A DNA stretch of 64,000 nt from Methanoplanus sp. FWC-SCC4 (GCF_032878975.1 NZ_CP043875.1:2224370-2288369); one strand, 5' to 3'. Numbered from the stretch's first letter, positions 47,105 through 57,665 are shown. Made by a program: numbers and translations. The notes: generated from the letters alone by a model not told the origin.

Positions 47105-47296
47105 TTGGAATCACTTCCTGATTGTCACTGTAATGTCGAATATTTTTCCAACCTTTTTCAAGAAATGTTTCTGAAAACGGCTGGTAAGGGATCGTTGTGG
47201 TATAATAGGATATGAACATTTCATGGAGGGAGTCAAAATCCGTATTATAAGATGCATATATGCGACGTATAATGTATTTTTAAAATCAACTTCATA

Positions 47297-49552
47297 ATGC
47301 AAATGGTTGTAAATTACGAGGATATTTTTAGGATAAGGGATATTCTGCTCGAAAATCAGGGCGGTCTCTGTATCAGGGAGGTCTCTGAACTTTTGGAGAT
47401 GAACAGGGATTCTGTCGCAAAAAACCTGAAAATTTTACAGCTTAAAGGGGATGTGGACGTAAAAAAAGCCGGGACTTCCAGCATTTATTCGAAAACCTCA
47501 AGAGTGCCTGAATCCGTTGTGTCAGTATTTTTTAAGGATCCTTATATTATGATCAACAGATGGATGAGAATCTGTCGTGCAAATGAGGAATGGAATAAAT
47601 TTTTTGGAAATCAGGGCGGGTATCCTGAGGGAAAAAAGATATCTGAAGTTTCTTTTTTGGATGATGTTGCTCTAAACACGTCATGCAGGGATGCACTTGG
47701 CGGTAAAATGAGCTCTAAATACATTCATAAAATGATTAACGGCAGGGAATATTATCTTCTGATCAGTTTTTTTCCGCTGGTTTTTGACGACGGGATGCCC
47801 GGTGTCTGCATTCTTTTAAGTGATGAGTCCAGTAGAAAGGAAAAAGCGGTTGAGAGCAGTTTTGCTGAGAAGAGGATGGATGACATTCTCGAAAATATTC
47901 CCGATTATGTCTGTCGTTTTATGCCCGACGGGACGGTTACATATGCAAACGAAGCATACTGCCGCATGATAGGTAAGGAAAAGAATGAAATTCTGGGTCA
48001 TAAATACCTGCCCGTTTCATCAGATGGCGATCTCCTTTACATGGTAGATTCATTCGGGGATCAAAATCTGATAAAGCCTTTTGAATTCAGATCAATTTCT
48101 CCTGAGGGTCGGTCGGCATGGCATTTGTGGAAGATATCGGGTTTGTTTGATGAAAAAGAAAATCTGGTCGCCTATCAGGGTCTTGGTTGTGATATTACAT
48201 GGTACAAAATAAGGGAAGATGAGTTTTTACAGTACTATGAGAATCTGAAATCCCTTGCCAGCAGGCGTACTGATGATCTGGATCAGCTGAACAAAAAGTA
48301 TGCCGGAGCGGTTTTGGAGGGGCTGGGTGTCAAAGAAAGGCTGACACTTGCTGTTGAGGCCTCGGGTCTTGGTTTCTGGGACTGGAATATTAATGAGGAT
48401 ACCATTACTCTTAGTAAAAGGGCTGCTGAAATCCTTGGTTTTCATGGGGAAAATGTTGAGGTAAATTCAGATCTTGTTTTTGACATGATTAACGAAGGCG
48501 ACAGGGCAAGGATGAGTTCTGTCCTGAATGACTGCCTTGAGGGAAGGACTGATTTCTGGAGCGGTTCTTTTAAAGTCATGAAAAGGAACGCTGATATCCT
48601 ATGGATATACGGGTTTGGAAAAATCAGTTCCGTGGATGAAAATAAAAAGGCGATTAATATTTCCGGATTTTTTGGTGATATAACCGAGGAAAAAATGAAT
48701 TCCGATGAGATAAAACTCCAGAGGGATTTAATTCATGAACTGTCGGGAGCAGATGATCCTGAATATGTGATCTCTTCTTTTCTTTACAGGATACTTGATT
48801 TCACACATGCTGATGGCGGGATGTTTTATCTTGCCGATGAGAAAACAAATGATTTATTCTTAAAAGCCCAGAGAGGTTTTTCATCTGAATATGTCTCTAA
48901 ATACAGGCATCTTAAAAGTGATACGGGGCGTTGGGAAATGGTTTTTAAAAAAGGTTTTTCTTCAGAGGTATTTACTTTCGGGGGGCTTTTACTCTCGTCA
49001 GATGAGATGAAGGAGGGAATAAAATCCGTTGCTGTTATACCTGTCTCTTTCTGCAACGAACCGTTTGGATTCATGGTTTTATTCTCGAAGGTTTTTGATG
49101 AATTCCCTGGTGCAGTCTGCAGATCTGCGGAAAACCTGGCCTCCTGTGCTGCAAATTCAATAAAAAGAGTATTGGCGGAAAAGACACTCGTGGATGCGAA
49201 TAAGAAGATGGCCGCTGTTCTTGATTTATTTCCCGGAGCTATATTTATAATCTCGGATGGGATGGAAATTATTGATGTGAATGATTCCGCTTTGGAGAAA
49301 CTTCGGTGTGAATATGGAATGGTAACAGGAAAAAAATGTTATCAGCTATTTTGGAAGCGTAATGAACGCTGTCCGGAATGCTGTCTTGATTCTGTTTTTG
49401 ATAAAGGGGAGGATGTTTCAGTCAAAAAAGCGTTTTGCATGAACGGGCAGCACTTTGATATTGAAATGACTGCAAAACCGATTTTATCTGAAACCGGTGA
49501 GGTTCAGGCTGTATGTTATATCCCGGATTTAAAGAATCTCCCTGATTATTAA
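47297..49552 (+). CDS. HTH-PAS-GAF sensor protein without kinase domain
   Basis: A 751-residue protein. Residues about 10-65 form a winged-helix DNA-binding domain (CIREVSELLEMNRDSVAKNL as recognition region). Then come PAS domains at about 75-180, 190-315 and 340-470, a GAF domain at about 480-610 (HADGGMFYLAD) and a last PAS at about 625-745 containing a CPECC cysteine cluster. There is no histidine kinase or other output domain, so it probably acts as a one-component transcription regulator. Its target is perhaps the divergent MCP-CheW pair, whose start is 192 bases away. The ligand is unknown. A TATA-like GTATAATGT lies near 47267, and the leader is very short. Confidence 0.8.
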   Translation: MQMVVNYEDIFRIRDILLENQGGLCIREVSELLEMNRDSVAKNLKILQLKGDVDVKKAGTSSIYSKTSRVPESVVSVFFKDPYIMINRWMRICRANEEWNKFFGNQGGYPEGKKISEVSFLDDVALNTSCRDALGGKMSSKYIHKMINGREYYLLISFFPLVFDDGMPGVCILLSDESSRKEKAVESSFAEKRMDDILENIPDYVCRFMPDGTVTYANEAYCRMIGKEKNEILGHKYLPVSSDGDLLYMVDSFGDQNLIKPFEFRSISPEGRSAWHLWKISGLFDEKENLVAYQGLGCDITWYKIREDEFLQYYENLKSLASRRTDDLDQLNKKYAGAVLEGLGVKERLTLAVEASGLGFWDWNINEDTITLSKRAAEILGFHGENVEVNSDLVFDMINEGDRARMSSVLNDCLEGRTDFWSGSFKVMKRNADILWIYGFGKISSVDENKKAINISGFFGDITEEKMNSDEIKLQRDLIHELSGADDPEYVISSFLYRILDFTHADGGMFYLADEKTNDLFLKAQRGFSSEYVSKYRHLKSDTGRWEMVFKKGFSSEVFTFGGLLLSSDEMKEGIKSVAVIPVSFCNEPFGFMVLFSKVFDEFPGAVCRSAENLASCAANSIKRVLAEKTLVDANKKMAAVLDLFPGAIFIISDGMEIIDVNDSALEKLRCEYGMVTGKKCYQLFWKRNERCPECCLDSVFDKGEDVSVKKAFCMNGQHFDIEMTAKPILSETGEVQAVCYIPDLKNLPDY

Positions 49553-49628
49553 AGAATTTTAAAATAAAAACAACCGGTAAATATTTTTGAAGGGTTTTGG
49601 AGTAAATTTTTAAAATTATTTGTTATTT

Positions 49629-50087
49629 CTATTTGAACATTGGTATCATGGGTTTGAAGGGGTCATATTCGGTATCTTCCGCAAATGTCAGATTTTCCTT
49701 TACAGTGAATTTCTCCCCTGATTTGTCATAATATTCTATGTTAATCTTATTTTTGCCGACCAGCTCTTTTGTCTCAATTTTTATTTCGGAATCCGCATCT
49801 ATCGATTTAAATGAATACTCCAGATTCGAGGGCACTATTGTGATTTCGACGGAGAGTGCATCCGTTTCTCCTGTGTTTGTAATTATGACTGACCGTCCGT
49901 CGTCGCCGAGTATCGGAAAGAGGCGTGGTTTATTCAGGACGGTTTTGCCGTGTTCATTCATTACAAATACCATTGCAAGTGTTCCTGAAATTATCAGTCC
50001 TATTGCTGTCAGGTAATACGAAACTAAGAAAAGTCCGAGGGAAATGATCACCGTTGCGGCAAGTAATATCTTATAATTATTTTTCAT
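49629..50087 (-). CDS. Two-helix membrane protein, function unknown
   Basis: A 152-residue protein with two hydrophobic helices in the first 45 residues (ILLAATVIISLGLFLVSYYL and IGLIISGTLAMVFVM) and a C-terminal beta-rich domain (about 55-150) resembling an extracytoplasmic immunoglobulin-like fold (SVIITNTGETDALSVEI resembles the CARDB pattern of the S-layer-like proteins). No named family was recognised. It is monocistronic, lying between the PAS sensor and tRNA-Ile. Confidence 0.65.
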   Translation of the reverse strand: MKNNYKILLAATVIISLGLFLVSYYLTAIGLIISGTLAMVFVMNEHGKTVLNKPRLFPILGDDGRSVIITNTGETDALSVEITIVPSNLEYSFKSIDADSEIKIETKELVGKNKINIEYYDKSGEKFTVKENLTFAEDTEYDPFKPMIPMFK

Positions 50088-50163
50088 TATCTTATTGGAT
50101 AATTGACACTACAAAATAAATCTGTTGAAACTGAACGAATGAAACATTAAAAGAAAAGTCGAG

Positions 50164-50236
50164 TGGGCCCGGTGCGACTCGAACGCACGACCTCCCGGTT
50201 ATCAGCCGGGTGCACCACCGACTATGCTACGGGCCC
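50164..50236 (-). tRNA. tRNA-Ile (GAT)
   Basis: A 73-base cloverleaf on the minus strand. The acceptor GGGCCCG pairs with CGGGCCC, the anticodon stem CCGGC/ACCGG-side encloses CTGATAA with anticodon GAT, the T arm contains GTTCGAGTC and the discriminator is A. No intron is present and CCA is not encoded. A TATA-like CTTATTTAG lies about 12-20 bases upstream on this strand. The gap from here to the SbcD gene (50237-50483) shows nothing else. Confidence 0.95.
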
Positions 50237-50483
50237 TTGGTGTTGCCTAAATAAGTTGACTTTGGTTGTTATTATAGCTTCCGAATTTGTCCTGATGTTT
50301 CGGGGGGAAATTTTCGATATCACTTTCACACCGCATGGAATCGGTTAATATGTGGTAATGATATAAATGTCTTTTAACAGGGGTTTTGGGACGTCTTTGG
50401 GCATTATTTTCATGAAAATGAAACTTCCTGTAGAATCAGCACCCTGATCATAATGCGATCATCATGTTGAGAGGCGCAAATCA

Positions 50484-51734
50484 ATGAGGATACTTCACAC
50501 ATCAGACTGGCACCTTGGAAATTCTCTTTACGGCAGGAGAAGATATGAGGAATTTGAAAGATTTCTCGAATGGCTTTTGGATACGATTAAAAAAGAGGAG
50601 ATCGATGTCCTGTTAATATCGGGGGATGTTTTTGACAGCCCTGTTCCCGGAAACAGGGCTCTTGAACTGTATTACGGGTTCCTGTGCAGCGTTGCCCGTT
50701 CTGTATGCAGGCATGTCGTGGTGACCGGGGGAAACCATGATTCGCCTTCGCTTTTAAACGCTCCAAAAGAACTTCTCGGGTTTCTGGATGTTCATGTTTT
50801 TGGGTCATTGCCGGAAAACCCGGACGAATGTGTAATTCTGCTTGGCAAAGATGAGGGTGACGGAGTTTATCCGCCCGAAGATCAGGGTGTCATTGTCTGC
50901 GCAGTCCCTTACCTCCGTGACCGTGACATCAGGAGGGCTGAGGCAAACGAGAGCATGGAGGACAAAAACCGGAGATTCTCTGAAGGTATCTATCAGAAAT
51001 ATGATCTCGTATGTAAAAGGGCACTTGAGATCAGGGAAAAATCCGGAATTAATTATCCGGTTATTGCAACCGGACATCTGTTTGCGACCGGGGGAAAGAC
51101 AACTGAGGGTGACGGTGTCCGCGAGCTGTACGTGGGAACACTCTGCCGTGTTGATGCCTCACATTTTCCTGAATGCATAGACTATCTTGCCCTTGGTCAT
51201 CTGCATATTCCGCAGACTGTCGGGGGAAATGAGAAGCACCGTTACTCGGGTTCCCCTCTCCCTATGGGTTTTGGGGAGGCAAAACAGCAGAAAAAAGTAA
51301 TTGTGGCAGAATTAAGCCCCGGTGTGTGTGACACCTGGGATATTTCGGTCCCTGTCCTTCAGAGGCTTGAAACAGTCAGGGGAGATTTGGATGACATCAG
51401 TGGCCGGATAAACGGGATAATAAAATCAGAAACTCCTGTCTGGGCAGAGGTCATTTATGAGGGGCAGGATATAGTAACAGATCTTTCCGGGATTGTGGAA
51501 GGTCTGGTTAAAAATTCCTGTGTAGAGATTTTAAGGATTAAAAACAACCGTTTTGCCGATAGTGTCCTCAGAGGAATGGAAGAGGGGGAAACGCTTGATG
51601 ATTTGTCGGAGATGGATGTATTCAGGCGGTGTCTTTCGTATAACCAGGTGCCTTCAAATCAGCATGAGTCGCTTATAGCAACCTACTCGGAGGTTTTAAA
51701 CAGCCTCTTTGAGGAAGATACGCTTGCGGAGTAG
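50484..51734 (+). CDS. sbcD: Exonuclease subunit SbcD (Mre11-type nuclease)
   Basis: A 416-residue metallophosphoesterase of the bacterial-type SbcD branch. The five phosphoesterase motifs are present in order: HTSDWHLG near residue 5, ISGDVFDSP, TGGNHDSP, ATGHLF and ALGHLHIP. With SbcC it forms the SbcCD/Mre11-Rad50 complex that opens hairpins and processes double-strand ends. Most Euryarchaeota have the archaeal Mre11-Rad50-HerA-NurA cluster; here no herA or nurA gene is adjacent. It precedes sbcC by 15 bases. Confidence 0.92.
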   Translation: MRILHTSDWHLGNSLYGRRRYEEFERFLEWLLDTIKKEEIDVLLISGDVFDSPVPGNRALELYYGFLCSVARSVCRHVVVTGGNHDSPSLLNAPKELLGFLDVHVFGSLPENPDECVILLGKDEGDGVYPPEDQGVIVCAVPYLRDRDIRRAEANESMEDKNRRFSEGIYQKYDLVCKRALEIREKSGINYPVIATGHLFATGGKTTEGDGVRELYVGTLCRVDASHFPECIDYLALGHLHIPQTVGGNEKHRYSGSPLPMGFGEAKQQKKVIVAELSPGVCDTWDISVPVLQRLETVRGDLDDISGRINGIIKSETPVWAEVIYEGQDIVTDLSGIVEGLVKNSCVEILRIKNNRFADSVLRGMEEGETLDDLSEMDVFRRCLSYNQVPSNQHESLIATYSEVLNSLFEEDTLAE

Positions 51735-51749
51735 AGGGGGGCGGATATT

Positions 51750-54700
51750 TTGAGAATTTTAAAATTAAGGTTTAGGAATTTAAACTCCCTTTGCGGTGAG
51801 TGGGCGATTGATTTTACCGCCCCTGATTATGCTTCATCAGGAATATTTGCAATAACAGGGCCGACCGGTTCTGGAAAGACAACCATTCTCGACGGGATAT
51901 GTCTTGCATTATATGGCGAGACACCACGTCTTGGAAAGATAACAAAAAGCACAAACGAGATTATGAGCAGGCAGAAGTGGGATTGCTTCTCAGAAGTCGA
52001 GTTTGAGGCGAAGGACAGAATTTACAGGTGTTACTGGGGACAGAAAAGGGCAAACAAAAAACCAGACGGAAATCTCCAGCAACCTGTCCATGAGATCTGC
52101 GATGCGGATATCTGTGAGATACTTGAATCGAAAACAACGGCGGTCGTAAGGCTTGTTGAAGAGATTACCGGGATGGACTTTGAAAGGTTTACAAGATCGG
52201 TAATGCTTGCACAGGGGGGTTTTGCGGCGTTTTTAAACGCATCACCGACTGAACGTGCACCTATTCTGGAACAGATTACAGGAACGGGTATTTACAGCGA
52301 CATATCAAAAAAGGTTCATGAGAGAACTTCTGCCGAACGGAAAAAGCTTGATATCTTAAATGAGGGTTTAAAGGCTTTCAATCTTCTTTCTGACGAGATA
52401 AAAAAAGAGCTTTCTGATGCCATGTCGGAGAGGACAATTGAAGCGGAAGAGGTTTGGGCAGAGCTTTTGAAAATCCGGCAGTGCATCAGCTGGGTTTTGA
52501 GAAAGGAAGAGCTGGAAAAAGATATTAAAGAGCTTGAATCCGCACTGGCATCTGTTCTTAGGGAAAAAGAGGAGCATAAGGAAGAGCTGGAAAAACTCTC
52601 ACTTGCAAGAAAGGCTGAAAGGTGTGAAAGCGCTTTTTGTGAGCTTGAAATGCTTTTAGAACAGCAGAAGGGGGAGAATGTAAAATATGAAAAGCTCTCT
52701 GATGAAATTCCGGCTGCTGAAGCTGAATTAAAGAATAGCCGGAAAATTCTCGAAGAGTCCAAAGAGGAGCTTTCACATCTTAAAGAGGACTCCGAAAAGC
52801 AGTTTTCTCTTATTGGGGATGTCAGGGCCCTTGATATTAAAATTGAAGAAATATCGTCCCGGATTCCCGAGAAGGAGAATCAGCTTCGGAAGCTTGAAGA
52901 TCAGATGAAGGATTATTCCGCCGGACTGGACACCTGTAATTTAAACCTTCAGAAATCCCGGGAAAATCTTGGTCTTCTCAATACCTGGCTTCTCGAAAAC
53001 AGTTCCTGCAGCGATCTGAATGCCCGGTATCCGGTACTTGAAGAAAAAATTGCATCTCTCTGCATCCTCTTTGAAGAGTTATCCAAAAAAAGAGATGAAC
53101 TCGATTCTGCGGTGATATCTGAGAAAAAATCAGTTGAAGACCTCGGTCTGATTCAAGAAAAACTAAAAGAAGCCCGTTGCCTTACAGGCGAAAGGGAGTC
53201 TGTTATATCAGAACTCAAAGAGAGCCTTTCTAAAGTTCTCGAAGGAGAGGATCTCCCATACTGGAGGACAAGCGAAAGAAAGCTGATAACAGAATCAGAA
53301 AAACTTGAAAGGATATTGTACAGAATTGAGGGTATGGATAAGAAATCCTCTGAAATAAAGCGTATAACAAAGGAGGTCTTTGAGTCCAAAGCAGAACTTG
53401 CGAAAAAAACCCCGGATCTCCAAAATCTCGAGTCGCGGTATTCTGAGAGGAAAAGGATGTATGAGCTTTGCGAAGAAAAGGCGTTTTTAAAAGCCCGTGT
53501 GGAGAGCCTTGAGGCTGAAAGAAAAAAACTGGCTGACAACAAACCATGTCCACTCTGTGGATCGCTCCATCATCCTTACGCCTCTTTTGTTCCTTTTGCA
53601 GAAGGGGCTGATTCTGAAATGGCATCCCTTGGCGCCGAAATTACAGATTTGCAGAATAAAATAGCAACAATCAAAACGGATATTGCAGTCCTTGAGCAGG
53701 AGATTGGGCGGAATAATGACAGGATAACGGAGCTTAAGGATGAAGTCTCAAATATTTGGGAGGAACTCTCTCCCTTTGTCAACGAAAAGGAAGACAATTT
53801 ACCGGAATTTTCCGCTGCTCTGATACTGGAAAAGATCTCTGCGATAAAATGTGAAAGAGAGAGGATTTCCCTGATAATTGAAGAGGCTGAAAAGACCGGG
53901 GGTTCGCTCTCTGCGGCAGAGGCGGAGATGAAAAGTTATCAGAATATGATTCATTCTCTTGAAAGAGAGGAGATTCTGGCATTAAATGCCCGTAACAATG
54001 CCGCTCTTGAAATAAATCGGCTCAAAGAGGAATCGGGTTCTCTTGAGTCGTCCCAAAATTTTGCATGTATGTCATTATCCTCGGAATTATCCGGATTTAA
54101 AATACCCGCCGTCACTCCGGAAAATACAGATATTGTTCTTGAAACTCTCCAAAAACTCCGCGGCGAGTATATTGAATATGAGCGGAAAAAATCCGCTGAG
54201 GAGTCGTTTATCTCAGCGGAAGAGACCAAAGTCCGTGAATATTCTCATTTTATAAAACGTGTCTTGGAGGAAATGAAATCAGAATCTGATCTCCTGAGCC
54301 GGTACAATGAGGATCTGGATGCCAAAAAGGGAGAAAGATTTTCCCTTTTTAAAGATAAAAATCCTGATTTCGAGGATAAATCACTCCGTGAGAGGATATC
54401 ATCTGCGGAAAATCTTGTAAATGAATGCCTCCAAAAGTGCTCACGTGATTCTTTCCTGACAGAGGGTATGAAAAAAGAGGCTGAAAATCTGTTAAATTCC
54501 ATTAATTTGAGAAACATCAGCATTGATGCATCAGGGGAGAAGTTCCGCAAAAAGTTGAGTGAATCCGGATTTTCTTCAGAAAAGGAATATCTTGATGCAC
54601 GTATTTTAAAAGAAAAACTTGAAGCCCTGACTGAGCTTGAGGAAAGCATTTCAAATCGGGAAACTGAGTTTTTGACAAAGATACTCGCAAAATCCTCAGA

Positions 54701-55418
54701 ATTAAAAGCAGAAGAAAACAAAAGACTCACTGACAAAAATCACTCTGTTTTGGTCGCAGATGAGGAAAATAAATCAAAGATTCACAAGGATCTTCAAAAG
54801 GAGATAGGTGCAATTGAGGAGAGGTTTTCGGCTGATCAAAAGGAAAGAGAGAAGATGCAAGACCGTCTTGAAGAGATCAGCCTTCAGAAATCCGAACTTG
54901 AAAGGTTTTTGTGCCTCCATGCCCTGATCGGCTCTGCCGACGGGAAAAAATTCAGGAATTTTGCACAGGGACTTACGTTTGAGATAATGATCTCGCATGC
55001 AAATAAACAGCTTACGAAGATGAGCGACAGGTACATCCTCCTCAAAAATCCCGATGAACCCCTTGATCTCTGTGTGCTCGACAACTATCAGGCAGGTGAG
55101 ATCAGGCCTACCAAAAACCTCTCGGGCGGGGAGAGTTTCATTGTAAGTCTTGCCCTTGCTCTCGGTCTCTCGGCGATGGCAGGCAGGAAGGTAAGGGTTG
55201 ACTCGCTGTTTCTTGACGAAGGGTTTGGGACACTTGATGAAAAATCCCTTGACACAGCACTTGAAACCCTTGCAGGCCTCAATGATGACGGGAAGCTTAT
55301 CGGAATAATTTCACATGTGGGTGCGATAAAAGAGAGAATCCCTGCAAGAATTTCCGTTCTGAAAGGATCAGCCGGAAAAAGCCGGATATCAGGCCCCGGA
55401 TGCACCGAAAATCCCTGA
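51750..55418 (+). CDS. sbcC: Exonuclease subunit SbcC (Rad50-type ATPase)
   Basis: A 1,222-residue SMC-like ATPase. The head has Walker A GPTGSGKTT near residues 38-46, a signature LSGGESF near 1124 and Walker B LFLDEGFGTLD near 1152. Between lie two long coiled coils joined by a zinc hook, CPLCG, near residue 599. The N-terminal RFRNLNSLCGEW and the long hook region match bacterial SbcC rather than archaeal Rad50. Start codon TTG at 51750 follows the GAGGGGGGCGG ribosome-binding site. It forms one operon with sbcD and would handle double-strand break ends and hairpins. Confidence 0.93.
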   Translation: MRILKLRFRNLNSLCGEWAIDFTAPDYASSGIFAITGPTGSGKTTILDGICLALYGETPRLGKITKSTNEIMSRQKWDCFSEVEFEAKDRIYRCYWGQKRANKKPDGNLQQPVHEICDADICEILESKTTAVVRLVEEITGMDFERFTRSVMLAQGGFAAFLNASPTERAPILEQITGTGIYSDISKKVHERTSAERKKLDILNEGLKAFNLLSDEIKKELSDAMSERTIEAEEVWAELLKIRQCISWVLRKEELEKDIKELESALASVLREKEEHKEELEKLSLARKAERCESAFCELEMLLEQQKGENVKYEKLSDEIPAAEAELKNSRKILEESKEELSHLKEDSEKQFSLIGDVRALDIKIEEISSRIPEKENQLRKLEDQMKDYSAGLDTCNLNLQKSRENLGLLNTWLLENSSCSDLNARYPVLEEKIASLCILFEELSKKRDELDSAVISEKKSVEDLGLIQEKLKEARCLTGERESVISELKESLSKVLEGEDLPYWRTSERKLITESEKLERILYRIEGMDKKSSEIKRITKEVFESKAELAKKTPDLQNLESRYSERKRMYELCEEKAFLKARVESLEAERKKLADNKPCPLCGSLHHPYASFVPFAEGADSEMASLGAEITDLQNKIATIKTDIAVLEQEIGRNNDRITELKDEVSNIWEELSPFVNEKEDNLPEFSAALILEKISAIKCERERISLIIEEAEKTGGSLSAAEAEMKSYQNMIHSLEREEILALNARNNAALEINRLKEESGSLESSQNFACMSLSSELSGFKIPAVTPENTDIVLETLQKLRGEYIEYERKKSAEESFISAEETKVREYSHFIKRVLEEMKSESDLLSRYNEDLDAKKGERFSLFKDKNPDFEDKSLRERISSAENLVNECLQKCSRDSFLTEGMKKEAENLLNSINLRNISIDASGEKFRKKLSESGFSSEKEYLDARILKEKLEALTELEESISNRETEFLTKILAKSSELKAEENKRLTDKNHSVLVADEENKSKIHKDLQKEIGAIEERFSADQKEREKMQDRLEEISLQKSELERFLCLHALIGSADGKKFRNFAQGLTFEIMISHANKQLTKMSDRYILLKNPDEPLDLCVLDNYQAGEIRPTKNLSGGESFIVSLALALGLSAMAGRKVRVDSLFLDEGFGTLDEKSLDTALETLAGLNDDGKLIGIISHVGAIKERIPARISVLKGSAGKSRISGPGCTENP

Positions 55419-55494
55419 TCTTTTTTATTTTTTAATATTATGGTTGTGGATCTTTTTCATCCGGCGACTGCTGTGGCATTCATTAAATAATAAA

Positions 55495-57591
55495 ATGCAG
55501 AATATCTGCAACATGCCGGGGAGGATTATTTCAGAAGCTGAAGGGTATGAGATTCTGAAAGATGCAGGGATTAATGTACCAAAATTCGGGTTTGCAAAAT
55601 CAGAAGATGAAGCGGTAAGGGCTGCCGGATATACCGGTTATCCGATTGTGATTAAGATATCGTCGCCTGATATCTCACACAAAAGTGATGTGGGGGGTGT
55701 TGTGACCGGAATACCTGATCAGGAATCGTTAATCCGGGAATATAATTCACTTTTGTCAAGGGTGTCTGAGAAAATGCCCGATGCACAGGTTACGGGTGTT
55801 TTAATTGCAGAGCAGGTCAGCCCCGGAACCGAACTTTTTGCTGGGGGAACTATTGATCCGTCTTTTGGGAGGGTTCTTTCGTTTGGGACGGGAGGGACGC
55901 TTGTTGAGCTCTGGAAGGATATATCATTTCGGCTTTTCCCGCTCACGCCTGAAAAAATATCGGGGATGATTGATGAGACCAGGGCCTCCTCTGTTATAGG
56001 CGGTTTTCGGGGTGCCCCCCCGCTTGACAGGGAGGCCCTTTTGGATATGCTTGGAAAACTGGGGGATCTTTTTGAAAAAAGGGATGATATTGTATCATTC
56101 GATATCAACCCGCTGATACTGACGGAATCGGGCGTTGTTGCGGTTGATGCAAGGTTTATAATTGATGATGATGTGCCTGAGCCAAAAGTCGAAATGCCTG
56201 AAAAATTCTGCACCAGTGAAGCTTTTCTCTCTCCAAAATCAATTGCAGTTGCGGGAGCGTCTGCAACACCCGGGAAGATCGGCTATTTTGTATTCCAGAA
56301 TCTTCTGGAATTTGAAGGGAGGCTTTACCCTGTAAACCCAAAAAGAAGTGAGATTCTTGGTGTAAAAGCGTATGATTCTGTTTCAGAACTACCTGAGGTT
56401 CCCGACTGGCTTGTCATCTGTGTACCTGCAAAGGCCGTACCTGCTGTTCTTGAGGATGCCGGAAAGTCGGGAGTCAGGTTTGCAGTAATAATATCAGCAG
56501 GATTCAGGGAGTCGGGAGAAGAGGGCAGGCTTCTTGAAGAGGAGATCCTGAATATTGCCCGAAAGTATGATCTCTGTTTCGCAGGCCCGAACTGCCTTGG
56601 AATTATGATCCCCGGACTCCGTTTAAACGCCACCTTCGGCCCGAAACTTCCACAACCGGGTCCTGTGGCATTTCTCTCACAAAGCGGTGCAATAATATCT
56701 GCCATAACCGATTCAGGGCTTGTTGCTGACACGGGTGTGTCTGCGGTGATATCGCTTGGAAATCAGGCAGACCTGAAATTTATAGACTACATGAGAGCCA
56801 TGGAGAGAGATCCGCAGACAAAGGCTGTTGTATTGTATATTGAAGAACTCAAAAACGGCAGAAAGTTTGTCGAATCAGTTAAAAAAATAATTAAACGACT
56901 TCCTGTGGTTGCGATAAAGGCGGGGCGGTCTAAAAAGGGGAAGATTGCCGCACGTTCACATACGGGCTCTCTTGCAGGAAGCTGGGAAATTTATCATGAG
57001 GCATTCAGGGAATCGGGGATAATTCCTGCAATGTCGCTGACAGAGGCGTTTGAGACGGGGGGACTTTTAGCATCCGAGGGGTGGCCGAAAGGAAACCGTG
57101 CCGTTGTCGTATCAAGTGCGGGAGGTTTTGCAGTCCTTTCTGCTGATTATGCTGAGGATTACGGCATCTGCCTTATCGATCTTGATGATGATATGAAAGA
57201 AGAGCTTGACTCCTTCATGCCTTCGGGGTGGAGCATGAAAAATCCGATAGACATGATCGGTGATGCAGGGGTTGAAAGGTATGCCAAAACGCTTGACATG
57301 CTGATACGCTATCAGGACAGATGGGATATTGCATATGTTGCGGCAGCCCCGGTTACGTCGATAGACCCGGTGAGGCTTGCAAAAGAGACTGTCGTATTCT
57401 CACGGCAGACTGACAAGATGGTTGTCGGATGCCTTATCGGCGGTGAAGGTATGGCTCCGGGGGTAAAAGTGCTCAATGACAATCATATCCCGAATTTTTC
57501 AGAGCTTGAGAGTGCTTTTCGTGCAACAGGGCTGGCCTTAAGGGCGGCAGAAGAGATCATGTCATTTGAAAATGCGGGAGAAACAAAATAA
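55495..57591 (+). CDS. Acyl-CoA synthetase (ADP-forming), fused beta-alpha subunits
   Basis: A 698-residue NDP-forming acyl-CoA synthetase. Residues about 10-225 are the ATP-grasp (beta) part with YPIVIKISSPDISHKSD and GVLIAEQV. Residues about 245-700 are the alpha part, with the CoA-binding IAVAGASATPGKIG, the central GPNCLGI and AFLSQSGAI, and the conserved SHTGSLAG. The order beta then alpha is a known archaeal arrangement. It converts acyl-CoA, ADP and phosphate to acid, CoA and ATP, or the reverse. With IorAB just downstream, aryl-acetyl-CoA is a plausible substrate. ATG 55495 is chosen; ATG 55513 is possible, and neither has a clear ribosome-binding site. Confidence 0.87.
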   Translation: MQNICNMPGRIISEAEGYEILKDAGINVPKFGFAKSEDEAVRAAGYTGYPIVIKISSPDISHKSDVGGVVTGIPDQESLIREYNSLLSRVSEKMPDAQVTGVLIAEQVSPGTELFAGGTIDPSFGRVLSFGTGGTLVELWKDISFRLFPLTPEKISGMIDETRASSVIGGFRGAPPLDREALLDMLGKLGDLFEKRDDIVSFDINPLILTESGVVAVDARFIIDDDVPEPKVEMPEKFCTSEAFLSPKSIAVAGASATPGKIGYFVFQNLLEFEGRLYPVNPKRSEILGVKAYDSVSELPEVPDWLVICVPAKAVPAVLEDAGKSGVRFAVIISAGFRESGEEGRLLEEEILNIARKYDLCFAGPNCLGIMIPGLRLNATFGPKLPQPGPVAFLSQSGAIISAITDSGLVADTGVSAVISLGNQADLKFIDYMRAMERDPQTKAVVLYIEELKNGRKFVESVKKIIKRLPVVAIKAGRSKKGKIAARSHTGSLAGSWEIYHEAFRESGIIPAMSLTEAFETGGLLASEGWPKGNRAVVVSSAGGFAVLSADYAEDYGICLIDLDDDMKEELDSFMPSGWSMKNPIDMIGDAGVERYAKTLDMLIRYQDRWDIAYVAAAPVTSIDPVRLAKETVVFSRQTDKMVVGCLIGGEGMAPGVKVLNDNHIPNFSELESAFRATGLALRAAEEIMSFENAGETK

Positions 57592-57665
57592 TTTATCTTT
57601 TATTTATCATTTATTTTTCAATTTTTTTAACAAATATTATATGCTCTGCACTGTTATTTGATTTC

